A stretch of DNA of 51,574 bases from an uncultured Lachnospiraceae bacterium (GTDB taxonomy: Bacteria; Bacillota; Clostridia; Lachnospirales; Lachnospiraceae): contig CAJTWM010000024.1 in the NCBI GenBank assembly GCA_910579805.1, positions 1-51,574 of the forward strand, given 5' to 3'. Below are positions 15,872-24,007 of this stretch, piece after piece (the first letter of the stretch is position 1; each line of letters opens with the position of its first letter). The translations under genes were made by a program, and so were the position numbers. The notes below the pieces were generated by a model. That model was not told the origin of the DNA. It saw nothing but the letters and a program-made list of their open reading frames with translations, and did no database searches.

Positions 15872-16177
15872 AAAATGTATCTGATCAGCGACAACGTGGA
15901 TACATACACAGGTATGCGTCTTGCAGGCGTGGAGGGCGCCGTTGTCCACGAAAAACAGGAATTGAAGGAGCAGATAGAACAGGTGCTTTCGGATAAAGAG
16001 ATAGGGATTCTTTTGCTGACGGAAAAGTTCGGAAGAGATTTTCCGGATGTGATTGACGAAGTAAAATTGAACCACAGGCTCCCGTTGGTCGTAGAGGTGC
16101 CGGACAGGCATGGTACGGGAAGAGCGCCGGATTTCATTACTTCTTATGTGAACGAAGCAATCGGTATCAAATTATAG
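15869..16177 (+). CDS. atpF: V-type ATPase subunit F
   Basis: A 102-aa soluble protein with a Rossmann-like alpha/beta fold (MYLISDNVDTYTGMRLAG at the start; GILLLTEKFG in the middle; LPLVVEVPDR near the end), typical of the central-stalk F subunit. The ATG at 15869 follows GGGAG by 5 nt. An in-frame ATG at 15857 lies inside that ribosome site and would add four residues. It is flanked by the ring gene and by subunit E. Confidence 0.9.
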   Translation: MKMYLISDNVDTYTGMRLAGVEGAVVHEKQELKEQIEQVLSDKEIGILLLTEKFGRDFPDVIDEVKLNHRLPLVVEVPDRHGTGRAPDFITSYVNEAIGIKL

Positions 16178-16193
16178 TAAGGTTGATTTGTGC

Positions 16194-16226
16194 GCCCGCT
16201 ATAGCGGGCAGATGGGAGCAGCTATG
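16194..16226 (+). promoter_or_regulatory. Hairpin + GATGGGAG translation leader, copy 2 (atpE)
   Basis: GCCCGC, loop TATA, GCGGGC (16194-16209, a perfect palindrome) is followed by AGATGGGAGCAGCT and the ATG at 16224. An in-frame ATG lies at 16212 within the ribosome-site block, again exactly 12 nt upstream of the start. Confidence 0.6.
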
Positions 16227-16799
16227 ACGATCGAAGAAAAGTTGAAACATTTTTTGGACGCTTCGGTAGAAACGGCGAATGCAAGAAGTGTGAAAACGAT
16301 AGAAGAGTATCAAAAGGGATTGGACTCCGTATTTGACGCTTATAAAACGGACGTACTCCGTAAACAGGCGCTTCAGATCAAGCTCAGCGAGGAAAACCTG
16401 AGAAAAGAAAAGAATACGGAATTGTCCAAAAGACAAATGGAGATCAGGCGCGCCGTAGGCGAGAAACAGGAAGAGTTAAAGAGCAGGCTTTTTGGCGAAG
16501 TAGAAGAAAAGCTGGAGAAATACAAAAAAACCGAAGCTTATGATGTGTATTTGGCGGAGTGGATCAGGCGCGCGAAAGAGTTTGCAGGCAAAGAGGAGAT
16601 CCAGATCTATATCGATCCTGCGGATCAGGATAAGCTTGCGGGCCTTGAAGGGAAAACGGGTGCGAAGCTGACGATCAGCGAATACGGTTTTCAAGGCGGG
16701 ATGCGCGCGGTCATCCGTTCCAAAAATATTTTGATCGATCAGTCTTTCGAAACAAAACTGAACGAGATCAAACAAGATTTTTCATTTAATATTCAATAG
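16224..16799 (+). CDS. atpE: V-type ATPase peripheral-stalk subunit E
   Basis: A 191-aa protein. The N-terminal half (residues 1-105) is a long charged coiled coil and the C-terminal half is a mixed alpha/beta cap (EEIQIYIDPADQDKL; GGMRAVIRSKNILIDQSFETKL). This is the plan of subunit E, which pairs with the G/H coiled coil to form the stator stalk. The usual E-family end, in which a glycine-rich turn precedes a D-x-S/T-F motif, is present. The ATG at 16224 is chosen over non-ATG starts upstream because the GGGAG lies 5 nt before it. Confidence 0.9.
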   Translation: MTIEEKLKHFLDASVETANARSVKTIEEYQKGLDSVFDAYKTDVLRKQALQIKLSEENLRKEKNTELSKRQMEIRRAVGEKQEELKSRLFGEVEEKLEKYKKTEAYDVYLAEWIRRAKEFAGKEEIQIYIDPADQDKLAGLEGKTGAKLTISEYGFQGGMRAVIRSKNILIDQSFETKLNEIKQDFSFNIQ

Positions 16800-16816
16800 A
16801 GAGCGAGGGTTTTCCG

Positions 16817-18583
16817 ATGGAGAAGAAGGGAAATATATATGGAATCAACGGTCCTGTTATTTACCTCAAGGGAAATACCGGATTTAAAATGTCGGAAATG
16901 GTCTATGTGGGGAAGGAAAAGCTGGTAGGCGAAGTAATTTCCCTGACGACGGATATGACGACAATACAGGTATTTGAGGAAACCTCGGGACTGAAGCCGG
17001 GAGAAGAAGTCATGGGAACGGGCGCAACGCTGTCCGTTACGCTGGCGCCGGGGATCATAACGAATATTTTTGACGGTATCGAGCGTCCTTTGGGAGTGCT
17101 TGCCGAAAATTCGGGAGCGTATATCAACAGAGGAATCAGCGTGAGCGCTTTGGACACGGAAAAGCTTTGGGACGCGCATATGGTCGTACAAGAGGGAGAC
17201 TATGTGAGCGGCGGTACGATCATTGCCGAAGTAAGAGAGACTACGGCCATCGTCCATAAAGTAATGGTCCCGCCTGACATAGAAGGAACGGTCACACAAG
17301 TAAAAGAAGACGGCGCCTATACGATCGACGAAGGCATCGTGAAAGTTACATGCTTAAACGGGGAAGAAAAGGAACTTACCATGACCCAGCATTGGCCGAT
17401 CCGTGTTCCCAGACCGACTGCAAAACGGTTTCCGGCGTCCAAGCCTCTTGTGACGGGGCAGCGTATTCTGGATACGCTGTTTCCCGTCGCCAAAGGCGGT
17501 ACGGCGGCGATTCCCGGCGGTTTCGGAACGGGAAAGACGATGACCCAGCATCAGGTCGCAAAATGGTCCGATGCGGATATCATTGTATATATCGGCTGCG
17601 GGGAGCGGGGAAACGAAATGACGCAGGTTTTGGAAGATTTCTCCAAGCTGGTCGATCCGAAATCGGGGAATCCCTTGATGGACAGGACGGTATTGATCGC
17701 CAACACTTCCAATATGCCTGTGGCGGCCCGTGAAGCAAGTATTTATACGGGTATTACACTTGCGGAATACTACAGGGATATGGGGTATCATGTGGCGATC
17801 ATGGCCGATTCCACTTCCCGTTGGGCGGAGGCGCTGCGTGAATTGTCGGGACGTTTGGAAGAAATGCCCGCAGAGGAAGGATTCCCGGCGTATCTGGCGT
17901 CTAAGCTATCGGCTTTTTATGAGCGGGCGGGCATGATGGAGAATTTAAACGGAACGGAAGGAAGCGTAACGATCATCGGCGCGGTATCGCCTCAGGGCGG
18001 CGACTTTTCCGAACCGGTCACACAGAACACAAAGCGTTTTGTCAGATGCTTTTGGGGTCTGGATAAATCCCTCGCCTATGCAAGGCATTTTCCGGCAATC
18101 CACTGGCTGACCAGCTACAGCGAGTATCTTCCGGATCTGTCGGCGTGGTATGCGAAAGAGGTAGGTTCGGATTTTGTGGATTACAGAAACCAGCTTGTGG
18201 CGATCCTGAATCAGGAGAGCAGTCTGATGGAAATCGTAAAATTGATCGGCAGCGACGTGCTGCCGGACGACCAAAAGCTGACGCTGGAGATTGCAAGGGT
18301 GATCCGTCTTGGCTTTTTACAGCAGAACGCCTTTCATAAAGAGGATACCTGCGTACCTTTGGAAAAGCAGATGAAGATGATGGAGATTATCCTCTATCTG
18401 AATATGAAAGCAAGGTCGCTTATTTCCATGGGAATGCCCATGTCTATTTTGAAAGAAGATACGATCTTTGACAGGATCATTTCCATTAAATATGATGTGG
18501 AAAACAACGCCTTGCACAAGTTCGACGATTATAAAAAAGCGATCGACCGGTTTTACGACGATGTGATTGCGAAAAACGCCTAG
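16817..18583 (+). CDS. atpA: V-type ATPase catalytic subunit A
   Basis: A 588-aa catalytic nucleotide-binding subunit. The P-loop GGFGTGKT is at residues 234-241, after the A-specific non-homologous bulge (residues about 110-200). The Walker B region and the conserved block MADSTSRWAEALRE with EEGFPAYL follow, all typical of A subunits and of normal length. It starts 17 nt after atpE ends. The stop codon TAG is the first three bases of the palindromic element at 18581, so an insertion there may have supplied the stop. Confidence 0.96.
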   Translation: MEKKGNIYGINGPVIYLKGNTGFKMSEMVYVGKEKLVGEVISLTTDMTTIQVFEETSGLKPGEEVMGTGATLSVTLAPGIITNIFDGIERPLGVLAENSGAYINRGISVSALDTEKLWDAHMVVQEGDYVSGGTIIAEVRETTAIVHKVMVPPDIEGTVTQVKEDGAYTIDEGIVKVTCLNGEEKELTMTQHWPIRVPRPTAKRFPASKPLVTGQRILDTLFPVAKGGTAAIPGGFGTGKTMTQHQVAKWSDADIIVYIGCGERGNEMTQVLEDFSKLVDPKSGNPLMDRTVLIANTSNMPVAAREASIYTGITLAEYYRDMGYHVAIMADSTSRWAEALRELSGRLEEMPAEEGFPAYLASKLSAFYERAGMMENLNGTEGSVTIIGAVSPQGGDFSEPVTQNTKRFVRCFWGLDKSLAYARHFPAIHWLTSYSEYLPDLSAWYAKEVGSDFVDYRNQLVAILNQESSLMEIVKLIGSDVLPDDQKLTLEIARVIRLGFLQQNAFHKEDTCVPLEKQMKMMEIILYLNMKARSLISMGMPMSILKEDTIFDRIISIKYDVENNALHKFDDYKKAIDRFYDDVIAKNA

Positions 18584-18739
18584 TGTATCATTGATAATTA
18601 GTCAGGACTACTTGTCTATTCGCCCATCTGCGGCGTTAGATTTTCTGGTCGCAGCCACCGCTGCGCCGCCGAAAATCTGCCTTGCAGGTGAACGAATATA
18701 ATGCGTAGTTCTGCCAAATATCAACGAGACAATACACTA
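18581..18739. repeat. 159-bp imperfect palindromic element (MITE-like) between atpA and atpB
   Basis: The ends are perfect 8-bp inverted repeats, TAGTGTAT and ATACACTA. The arms stay similar inward. Matching blocks in order are TTGATA, CAG-x-ACTAC, ATTCG-x-x-CA-x-CTGC, AGATTTTC and GCAGC, meeting near 18656. The whole stretch could fold as one long hairpin. It fills almost the entire gap between atpA and the atpB ribosome site. It contains no ORF and no T-run. The structure resembles non-autonomous palindromic repeats, but I do not recognise the family. Confidence 0.7.
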
Positions 18740-18756
18740 GAAAGGAGAGAGGATAA

Positions 18757-20142
18757 ATGGCTATTGAATATTTGGGATTAAGTAAAGTAAACGGGCCTTT
18801 TGTTGTTCTTGAGGGCGTAAGGGGCGCGGCGTTTGATGAGATCGTGGAGATCACCGTAGAAGGAAAAGAAAAGAAACTGGGGCGTATTGTAGAAATTTAC
18901 GATGACAGAGCTGTAGTACAGGTGTTTGAGCCTACGGAAAATATTTCTTTACAGAATACCCATACAAGACTGACCGGCCATCCTATGGAGATCGGTCTTT
19001 CCACGGATATATTGGGGCGGACCTTAAACGGGATCGGCCAGCCGATCGACGGTTTAGGAGAGATTCCGGCAGAGGTCAGGCGGGACGTGAACGGAAAGCC
19101 GTTAAATCCGGTAACGAGGGAATATCCCCGTAATTATATTCGGACCGGTATTTCGGCAATCGACGGCCTGACTACTTTGATCCGCGGGCAGAAGCTGCCT
19201 ATTTTCTCAGGGAACGGTCTGCCTCACGACCAGCTTGCGGCACAGATCGTAAGGCAGGCCTCTTTGGGGGAGGAATCGGATGAAAAGTTTGCGATCGTAT
19301 TTGCTGCAATGGGCGTGAAATATGACGTTGCGGAATATTTCAGGCATACTTTTGAAGAAAGCGGCGTATCCGATCATGTGGTCATGTTTTTGAATCTGGC
19401 CAATGATCCCGTGGTGGAGCGTCTGATCACCCCTAAGGTGGCCCTTACGGTAGCGGAATATCTTGCTTTTGAAAAGAGTATGCATATTTTGGTAATCTTA
19501 ACGGATATGACTTCTTTTGCGGAGGCAATGCGGGAGGTATCTTCCAGTAAGGGAGAAATCCCGTCCAGAAAGGGATACCCCGGCTATCTTTATAGTGAAT
19601 TTGCTACGATCTATGAAAGAGCCGGTATCGTGGAAGGGGTGAACGGTTCGGTGACGCAGATTCCGATCCTGACGATGCCCAACGACGATATTACCCATCC
19701 GATCCCGGATCTGACCGGATATATCACGGAGGGACAGATCGTTTTGGACCGTACCATGCACGGACAGTCTATTTATCCGCCGATCAACGTATTGCCGTCC
19801 CTTTCCCGTCTGATGAAGGACGGCATCGGAGAAGGGTATACGAGAAAGGATCATCAGGACGTGGCAAATCAGTTATTTTCTTCTTACGCGAAGGTAGGAG
19901 AAGCGAGAGCGCTTGCGTCCGTTATCGGCGAGGACGAGTTATCGCCGCTGGATAAAAAATATCTGGCTTTCGGAAATGCTTTCGAAGGTGAATTTGTCGG
20001 GCAGGGAGCCAATGAAAACCGAACGATAAACGATACGCTGGAGATTGGCTGGTCCCTTTTGAGGCTTCTGCCGAGAGAAGAACTGGATCGTATCAATACG
20101 AAGATTTTGGACGAATATTATGGAGCGTCGACGTTGAACTGA
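18757..20142 (+). CDS. atpB: V-type ATPase regulatory subunit B
   Basis: A 461-aa non-catalytic nucleotide-binding subunit that alternates with A in the hexameric head. Typical B-subunit blocks are TDILGRTLNGIGQPIDG, IRTGISAIDGLTTLIRGQ and LPIFSGNGLPHDQLAAQIVR; the last stands where a catalytic P-loop would be. MTSFAEAMREVSSSKGEIP and YPGYLYSEFATIYERAG are also present. Length is normal. The ribosome site AAAGGAGAGAGG follows the palindromic element directly. Next comes atpD, 33 nt downstream. Confidence 0.96.
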   Translation: MAIEYLGLSKVNGPFVVLEGVRGAAFDEIVEITVEGKEKKLGRIVEIYDDRAVVQVFEPTENISLQNTHTRLTGHPMEIGLSTDILGRTLNGIGQPIDGLGEIPAEVRRDVNGKPLNPVTREYPRNYIRTGISAIDGLTTLIRGQKLPIFSGNGLPHDQLAAQIVRQASLGEESDEKFAIVFAAMGVKYDVAEYFRHTFEESGVSDHVVMFLNLANDPVVERLITPKVALTVAEYLAFEKSMHILVILTDMTSFAEAMREVSSSKGEIPSRKGYPGYLYSEFATIYERAGIVEGVNGSVTQIPILTMPNDDITHPIPDLTGYITEGQIVLDRTMHGQSIYPPINVLPSLSRLMKDGIGEGYTRKDHQDVANQLFSSYAKVGEARALASVIGEDELSPLDKKYLAFGNAFEGEFVGQGANENRTINDTLEIGWSLLRLLPREELDRINTKILDEYYGASTLN

Positions 20143-20174
20143 TGCCGGAGCGTGCCTGAAAAGGAGGTGGAGGT

Positions 20175-20792
20175 ATGGATCCCAATGAATTTCCCACAAA
20201 AGGAAATCTGATGCTGGCAAAAAATTCGCTCGGCCTTGCGAAACAGGGGCATGAGCTGATGGATAAAAAGAGAAATATTCTGGTGAAAGAGCTGATGGAT
20301 CTGATCGAAGAGGCAAAAAGCATCCAGACGGAGATAGATGTGACTTTTACGCGGGCGTATCGGGCGCTGCAGAAAGCAAATATTGAACTTGGAATCAACT
20401 ATGTGGACGAGATCTCCCACGCGGTTCCGGTGGAAAATTCTATCCGCATCAAGACAAGGAGCATTATGGGAACGGAAATTCCGCTGGTAGAGTATGAGCC
20501 GAGTATGGATCGACCTACTTATTCTTTTTTTTCTACGAAAGAAAGTCTGGATCAGGCGAAGGAAAGTTTTGAGAGAGTGAAGGAACTGACGATCAAGCTG
20601 TCCGTAGTGGAAAATTCGGCCTACCGCCTTGCTATCAATATCCGCAAGACACAAAAAAGGGCGAATGCGCTGAAGAATATCACGATCCCACTTTATACGA
20701 AGAGGGTGCAGGACATTTCCAATGCGCTGGAAGAGAAGGAGCGGGAGGAATTTACGAGACTGAAGGTGATTAAGAGGAATATGTCGAAGTAG
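20175..20792 (+). CDS. atpD: V-type ATPase central rotor shaft subunit D
   Basis: A 205-aa protein that turns inside the A3B3 head. The opening PNEFPTKGNLMLAKNSLGLA and the long N- and C-terminal helices are the D-subunit signature, and the length is usual. AAAGGAGGTGGAGG precedes the ATG. It is the last gene of the operon. No clear terminator follows within 100 nt; the next strong stop is the riboswitch terminator at 21027. Confidence 0.94.
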   Translation: MDPNEFPTKGNLMLAKNSLGLAKQGHELMDKKRNILVKELMDLIEEAKSIQTEIDVTFTRAYRALQKANIELGINYVDEISHAVPVENSIRIKTRSIMGTEIPLVEYEPSMDRPTYSFFSTKESLDQAKESFERVKELTIKLSVVENSAYRLAINIRKTQKRANALKNITIPLYTKRVQDISNALEEKEREEFTRLKVIKRNMSK

Positions 20793-20902
20793 GCGGCTGG
20801 ACATATCGGGAAACATATAGCGGAAAGCAGAAATCGAAAAATAAGATAGAATCAGGGATGAATTTAATGCCGGATTTGATGCCGGATTTAAGATATTATT
20901 TC

Positions 20903-20931
20903 TTGACAGATAAGCCGCAATATGGTAATTA
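20903..20931 (+). promoter_or_regulatory. Promoter of the riboswitch-antiporter unit
   Basis: A perfect -35 TTGACA (20903-20908) is followed 17 nt later by an AT-rich but poor -10 (TAATTA, 20926-20931). The predicted start near 20938 is just upstream of the riboswitch at 20947. Confidence 0.5.
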
Positions 20932-20946
20932 TATGGTAGAAGTTCT

Positions 20947-21034
20947 AAAAGGGAGTAGTTGTCATGCACAATCAACATACCCCGGTACAGACCGTGGTTG
21001 TGCATCTTTCAGAGATTGAGAGTACGAGACTTTT
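20947..21034 (+). ncRNA. yybP-ykoY family Mn2+ riboswitch
   Basis: The aptamer begins with AAAAGGGAGTAG (20947-20958), the hallmark 5' strand of yybP-ykoY RNAs, and closes with GAGACTTTT (21026-21034), which pairs back to it. Between them is a helix ATGCACAA...TTGTGCAT, with the conserved AACATAC loop segment beside it. This family senses Mn2+ and often controls ion exporters and CaCA antiporters such as the next gene. Its 3' strand is also the 5' arm of the terminator at 21027, so metal binding should block termination and turn the gene on. Confidence 0.82.
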
Positions 21035-21067
21035 AGCATATCGGAAGATGTGTTAAGAGTCTTTTTT
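21027..21067 (+). terminator. Expression-platform terminator of the riboswitch
   Basis: AGACTTTTAGCATATC (21027-21042), a GGAA tetraloop and GATGTGTTAAGAGTCT (21047-21062) form a 16-bp stem with three G-U wobbles, followed by six T. The first eight bases are shared with the aptamer's closing strand. Confidence 0.85.
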
Positions 21068-21124
21068 CATTGTAAAAAATACAGGCGCTTGAATAAAGAT
21101 TGAGAGAGGAGATAAGGGAAAGAC

Positions 21125-22066
21125 ATGGAAATGGTATTACAGCTTTTTTTACTGGCGGTGGGGTTTACACTGCTGATCAAAGGCGCAGACTGGTTTGTGG
21201 AGGGCGCTTCAAAGGTGGCGGACAGACTGGGAATCCCCCAGCTTGTGATCGGGCTTACGATCGTGGCGATGGGTACCAGCGCGCCGGAGGCTGCCATCAG
21301 TATTTCGGCGGCTTTAAAGGGGAGCGCGGATATTGCGGTAGGAAACGTAGTGGGAAGTAATATTATGAACGTATTGCTGATTTTGGGGATGACGGCCCTG
21401 ATTACGCCGCTCATGGTCCAACCATCGACCGTCAGGTACGAAATCCCCTTTCTTATTATCATAACCGTGATTTTTGCGGCTGTCGGTCTTTGGGATCATG
21501 TTGTGGGCGGAATAGACGGAGCCCTTTTATGGGGACTGTTCATCCTATATTTAGCATACCTGTTCGTTATGGCTAAAAAAGGGCAGGGAGGCCCGGCGGA
21601 GGAAAAGGCAGAGGGAGAGAAGGAAAGTCTTTTTAAAATGCTGGGACTGATCGTGACCGGATGCATCTTGATCGTTGCAGGCAGTAATATCACCGTGGAT
21701 GCTGCGACGGCTCTGGCCCGCATTTTTAAAATAGACGAACGTATCATTGGATTGACCGTCGTGGCCTTCGGCACCTCCCTGCCCGAGCTGGTGACGAGCA
21801 TTGCAGCGGGAATCAAGAAAAAAGCGGACATTGCGGTAGGAAATATTGTGGGCAGCAATATTTTTAATATTCTTTTTGTGATCGGTACGTCGGCGGCGAT
21901 CACGCCGGTGGCTTATCAGGCGGATTTCTTTGTGGACAGTATCGTCTGTATTGCAGCCTCGGCGCTGCTGCTTCTCTGCGTGCTCAATAAGGAGCGCAAA
22001 CTGAAACGTTTCGGCGGTGCGGTCATGCTTGCCGCATACGCGGGATATTTTGCGTATCTGTTGTAA
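21125..22066 (+). CDS. CaCA-family Na+/Ca2+-type cation antiporter (YrbG-like)
   Basis: A 313-aa membrane protein with about ten segments and the two inverted alpha-repeats of the Ca2+:cation antiporter family. Repeat one has GTSAPE (residues 50-55) and GNVVGSN (73-79); repeat two has FGTSLPELVTS and GNIVGSNIFN. The paired acidic residues in these motifs bind the cation. A hydrophilic loop between the halves carries a Glu/Lys-rich stretch. The Mn2+ riboswitch upstream suggests that the protein exports or balances Mn2+ as well as or instead of Ca2+. The ribosome site is AGAGAGGAG. Confidence 0.9.
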   Translation: MEMVLQLFLLAVGFTLLIKGADWFVEGASKVADRLGIPQLVIGLTIVAMGTSAPEAAISISAALKGSADIAVGNVVGSNIMNVLLILGMTALITPLMVQPSTVRYEIPFLIIITVIFAAVGLWDHVVGGIDGALLWGLFILYLAYLFVMAKKGQGGPAEEKAEGEKESLFKMLGLIVTGCILIVAGSNITVDAATALARIFKIDERIIGLTVVAFGTSLPELVTSIAAGIKKKADIAVGNIVGSNIFNILFVIGTSAAITPVAYQADFFVDSIVCIAASALLLLCVLNKERKLKRFGGAVMLAAYAGYFAYLL

Positions 22067-22165
22067 CAGTTCAGCCATGCAGAAATGATTGTGCAAATTG
22101 CCCATGGGATGTAGGACGGATTTTGCGGACATTCAAAATAAAAAAGAATGTGGAGGTAACAGACA

Positions 22166-22345
22166 ATGGCAAAGACGATTTTTAAGGAACTGGGCGGCAG
22201 ATACGAGCGGCAAGGAGATTATTTAATCCCGTGCTTAACTATACCCGCCGAAAAGGCAGAAAACGCCTTAGAATGGACAGGAAGAATGAATAACATAAGG
22301 GCTTGTGCAGGGGAGATTGTGAACGAGGAAATCATTTATAATTAG
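22166..22345 (+). pseudogene. TnpV-type transposon protein, internally deleted
   Basis: A 59-aa frame behind a good GGAGG site. It starts MAKTIFKELGGRYERQGDYL and ends EWTGRMNNIRACAGEIVNEE, matching the two ends of TnpV proteins found in clostridial mobile elements, which are about twice as long. The middle is missing but the frame stays open. It marks the left side of the debris field 22166-24577. Confidence 0.65.
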
Positions 22346-22351
22346 TGAAGA

Positions 22352-22390
22352 AACGGTAGGATATCAATATCAAAAATCCTGCCGTTTTTT
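22352..22390 (+). terminator. Terminator after the TnpV remnant
   Basis: AACGGTAGGAT (22352-22362) and ATCCTGCCGTT (22376-22386, one wobble) are followed by T to 22390. Confidence 0.8.
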
Positions 22391-22481
22391 AATGAGGAAC
22401 GATTCTTGTTCATGGAATCATTTTCTTGATTATATTATTCGTTTTAACGATTTATAATATCCATGACAGGAGGAATTAAGC

Positions 22482-23072
22482 ATGTTTGATTATATGAATG
22501 TAAAGGAAGCGGCTGAAAAATGGGGATTGTCCGAACGGAGGATACAGGTATTATGCGCTACAAAGCGAATCCCCGATGTAATGCGAATCAGCAATGTGTG
22601 GCTGATTCCAAAGACTGCATCAAAGCATACCGATTCTGATAAAACGCTTGGTTTAGGTTTGGGAGCAGATGATTATATAACGAAACCGTTTTCTGTCACA
22701 GAAGTATTGGCAAGGATAAAAGCAAATATCCGAAGAACTACACAGTATGCTGCGAGCACAACAGAGCAGCAGCCAATACTTCAAACGGGAAACCTTATCA
22801 TGAAGCTGAATGAGTATTCTGTAACAAAAAACGGCTGTAAAATAGAGCTTACATCAAAAGAATTTGAAATTTTAAAGCTGCTATTGCAGAATCCAAAGAA
22901 AGTATATACGAAAGAACAGATTTACTCCCTTGTCTGGAATGATACCTATTATGGTGATGAAAATGCCGTCAATGTCCATATCAGCCGATTGAGGAATAAA
23001 ATAGAGGATAATCCCCGTGAACCGCAGTATGTGATTACGGTATGGGGAATCGGATACAAATTGGGGGAGTGA
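22482..23072 (+). CDS. In-frame chimera: mobile-element HTH protein fused to a truncated OmpR-type response regulator
   Basis: A 196-aa open frame with two unrelated origins. Residues 1 to about 48 (MNVKEAAEKWGLSERRIQVL...VWLIPKTASK) are a helix-turn-helix protein common on clostridial mobile elements. From about residue 50 it becomes the last part of a receiver domain (DKTLGLGLGADDYITKPF, conserved Lys68), then a complete winged-helix domain (residues about 100-195). The first two thirds of the receiver, with the acidic pocket and phosphoacceptor Asp, are absent. The frame is intact with an AGGAGG site, so a DNA-binding protein that cannot be phosphorylated could be made. It is followed by a truncated kinase. 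Confidence 0.8.
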   Translation: MFDYMNVKEAAEKWGLSERRIQVLCATKRIPDVMRISNVWLIPKTASKHTDSDKTLGLGLGADDYITKPFSVTEVLARIKANIRRTTQYAASTTEQQPILQTGNLIMKLNEYSVTKNGCKIELTSKEFEILKLLLQNPKKVYTKEQIYSLVWNDTYYGDENAVNVHISRLRNKIEDNPREPQYVITVWGIGYKLGE

Positions 23073-23076
23073 AAGG

Positions 23077-23253
23077 ATGAGCGATAAAACAATCGTATTC
23101 TTTTTGGCAGTTGCCTCTTGCCTATTATTCCTTGTGGTTTTATACCAGCGTTTTGTTTTTGGCAGGGGAATACAAGCAAAGATAAGACGGATCAATAAAA
23201 AATTGGAGGAAATTTTAGAAACTGGAAGTGACGAGAAAGTCGGGGTTGCGTAG
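23077..23253 (+). pseudogene. Sensor histidine kinase, N-terminal fragment
   Basis: A 58-aa frame starts MSDKTIVFFLAVASCLLF with one membrane segment, then a linker ending KKLEEILETGSDEKV. It stops abruptly before any dimerisation or ATPase domain. Position just after the response-regulator part (ATG 5 nt after its stop) fits a kinase partner. The break point coincides with the end of a minus-strand repA-type fragment, so a deletion joined two genes here. Confidence 0.7.
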
Positions 23254-23310
23254 GTGGTGGTTTGACATAACCGTGTAGCCCCTGTTTTTCTCCACCCGGA
23301 ATACTGCCAC
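23245..23310 (-). pseudogene. N-terminal fragment of a replication initiator (RepA_N type)
   Basis: On the minus strand a GTG start with an AAAGGAG site reads MAVFRVEKNRGYTVMSNHHL and then RN. This matches the beginning of replication-initiator proteins of Firmicute plasmids and integrative elements. After 22 codons it runs into the antisense of the kinase fragment, so only the start survives. Confidence 0.55.
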
Positions 23311-23342
23311 GTTATCAGCTCCTTTCGTCTGCCCGGACAATG

Positions 23343-23374
23343 AAAAACGCCCGTTCCATGTGGAAAAGGCGTTT
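23343..23374 (-). terminator. Minus-strand terminator upstream of the repA fragment
   Basis: AAACGCC (23345-23351) and GGCGTTT (23368-23374), with an inner TTCC/GGAA stem, form a hairpin. On the minus strand a T-run follows (A-run at 23343-23347). It probably ended a gene now lost. Confidence 0.45.
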
Positions 23375-23458
23375 ACCATGTGATTATAGGGCTTCGTGTT
23401 TAGTTTTCGTGTTTCTTAAAAGCCTTGTTTTATGCGGTGTTGCGGTGGTTGTCTATAA

Positions 23459-23773
23459 ATACTTGCCCCGAACGGGGCAGGAAAAACCACGGTGATGAAA
23501 ATGCTTACAAATCTTTGGAAACCGACAAGCGGCACGGCCTGGCTGTTTGGGAAAGCATTGGAAAAAACCTCTTACGATGTGCTGAAGCGTATGGGAAGCA
23601 TCATTGAATTTCCTACATTTTATGACCATATGAGCGGAAAGGACAACTTACAGCTTCATTGTGAGTATATGGGGTATTACAACAAAGGCAGTGTGGAGGA
23701 AGCACTTCAAATGCTTGGGCTTTCGGATGCGGCGTATGTTTTAGCTGAAAAAATGCAGTTAAGTAATCATTAG
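23459..23773 (+). pseudogene. Fragment of a BcrA-type ABC transporter ATPase
   Basis: The frame opens directly at a Walker A motif (APNGAGKTTVMKML), preceded by a stop codon at 23456, so the normal N-terminus is missing. It continues with LWKPTSGTAWLFGK and GSIIEFPTFYDHMSGKDNL, as in bacitracin/lantibiotic-type ABC ATPases. It stops before the signature motif and Walker B. It has lost both ends and cannot be an active ATPase. Confidence 0.75.
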
Positions 23774-23988
23774 CCATTAACAATGGTTCGGGAGATATAT
23801 CATTGACCCATGGAGCGATGCCGGATAATTTATCCTGCCATATATCCAGTGGCCCGGACGATGTAACCGTACAGCTTAAAAATGCGGAATTCAGTACCGA
23901 TACGGACGGATGCAGGGATGGGAGCATCGGAAAGGGAGAAAACAGTTTATCTATCATGAGCAACAGCGGAACAGTAATTGTAAAATAG
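23767..23988 (+). pseudogene. C-terminal fragment of a DUF4097-like beta-strand repeat protein
   Basis: The open stretch reads INNGSGDISLTHG, then HISSGPDDVTVQL, and ends GENSLSIMSNSGTVIVK. The alternating short beta strands with Ser-Gly turns are typical of DUF4097 proteins, which often accompany two-component or ABC genes. There is no start codon with a ribosome site and it overlaps the end of the ABC fragment by a few bases, so a deletion fused the two. Confidence 0.55.
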
Positions 23989-24007
23989 TTTTGGAGTGTA
24001 GAAAGAT

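Noticed and set aside
20118..21005. 295-codon minus-strand open frame over atpD and the riboswitch
   Set aside because: It is antisense to a conserved subunit and to a structured RNA; composition is that of a shadow frame.
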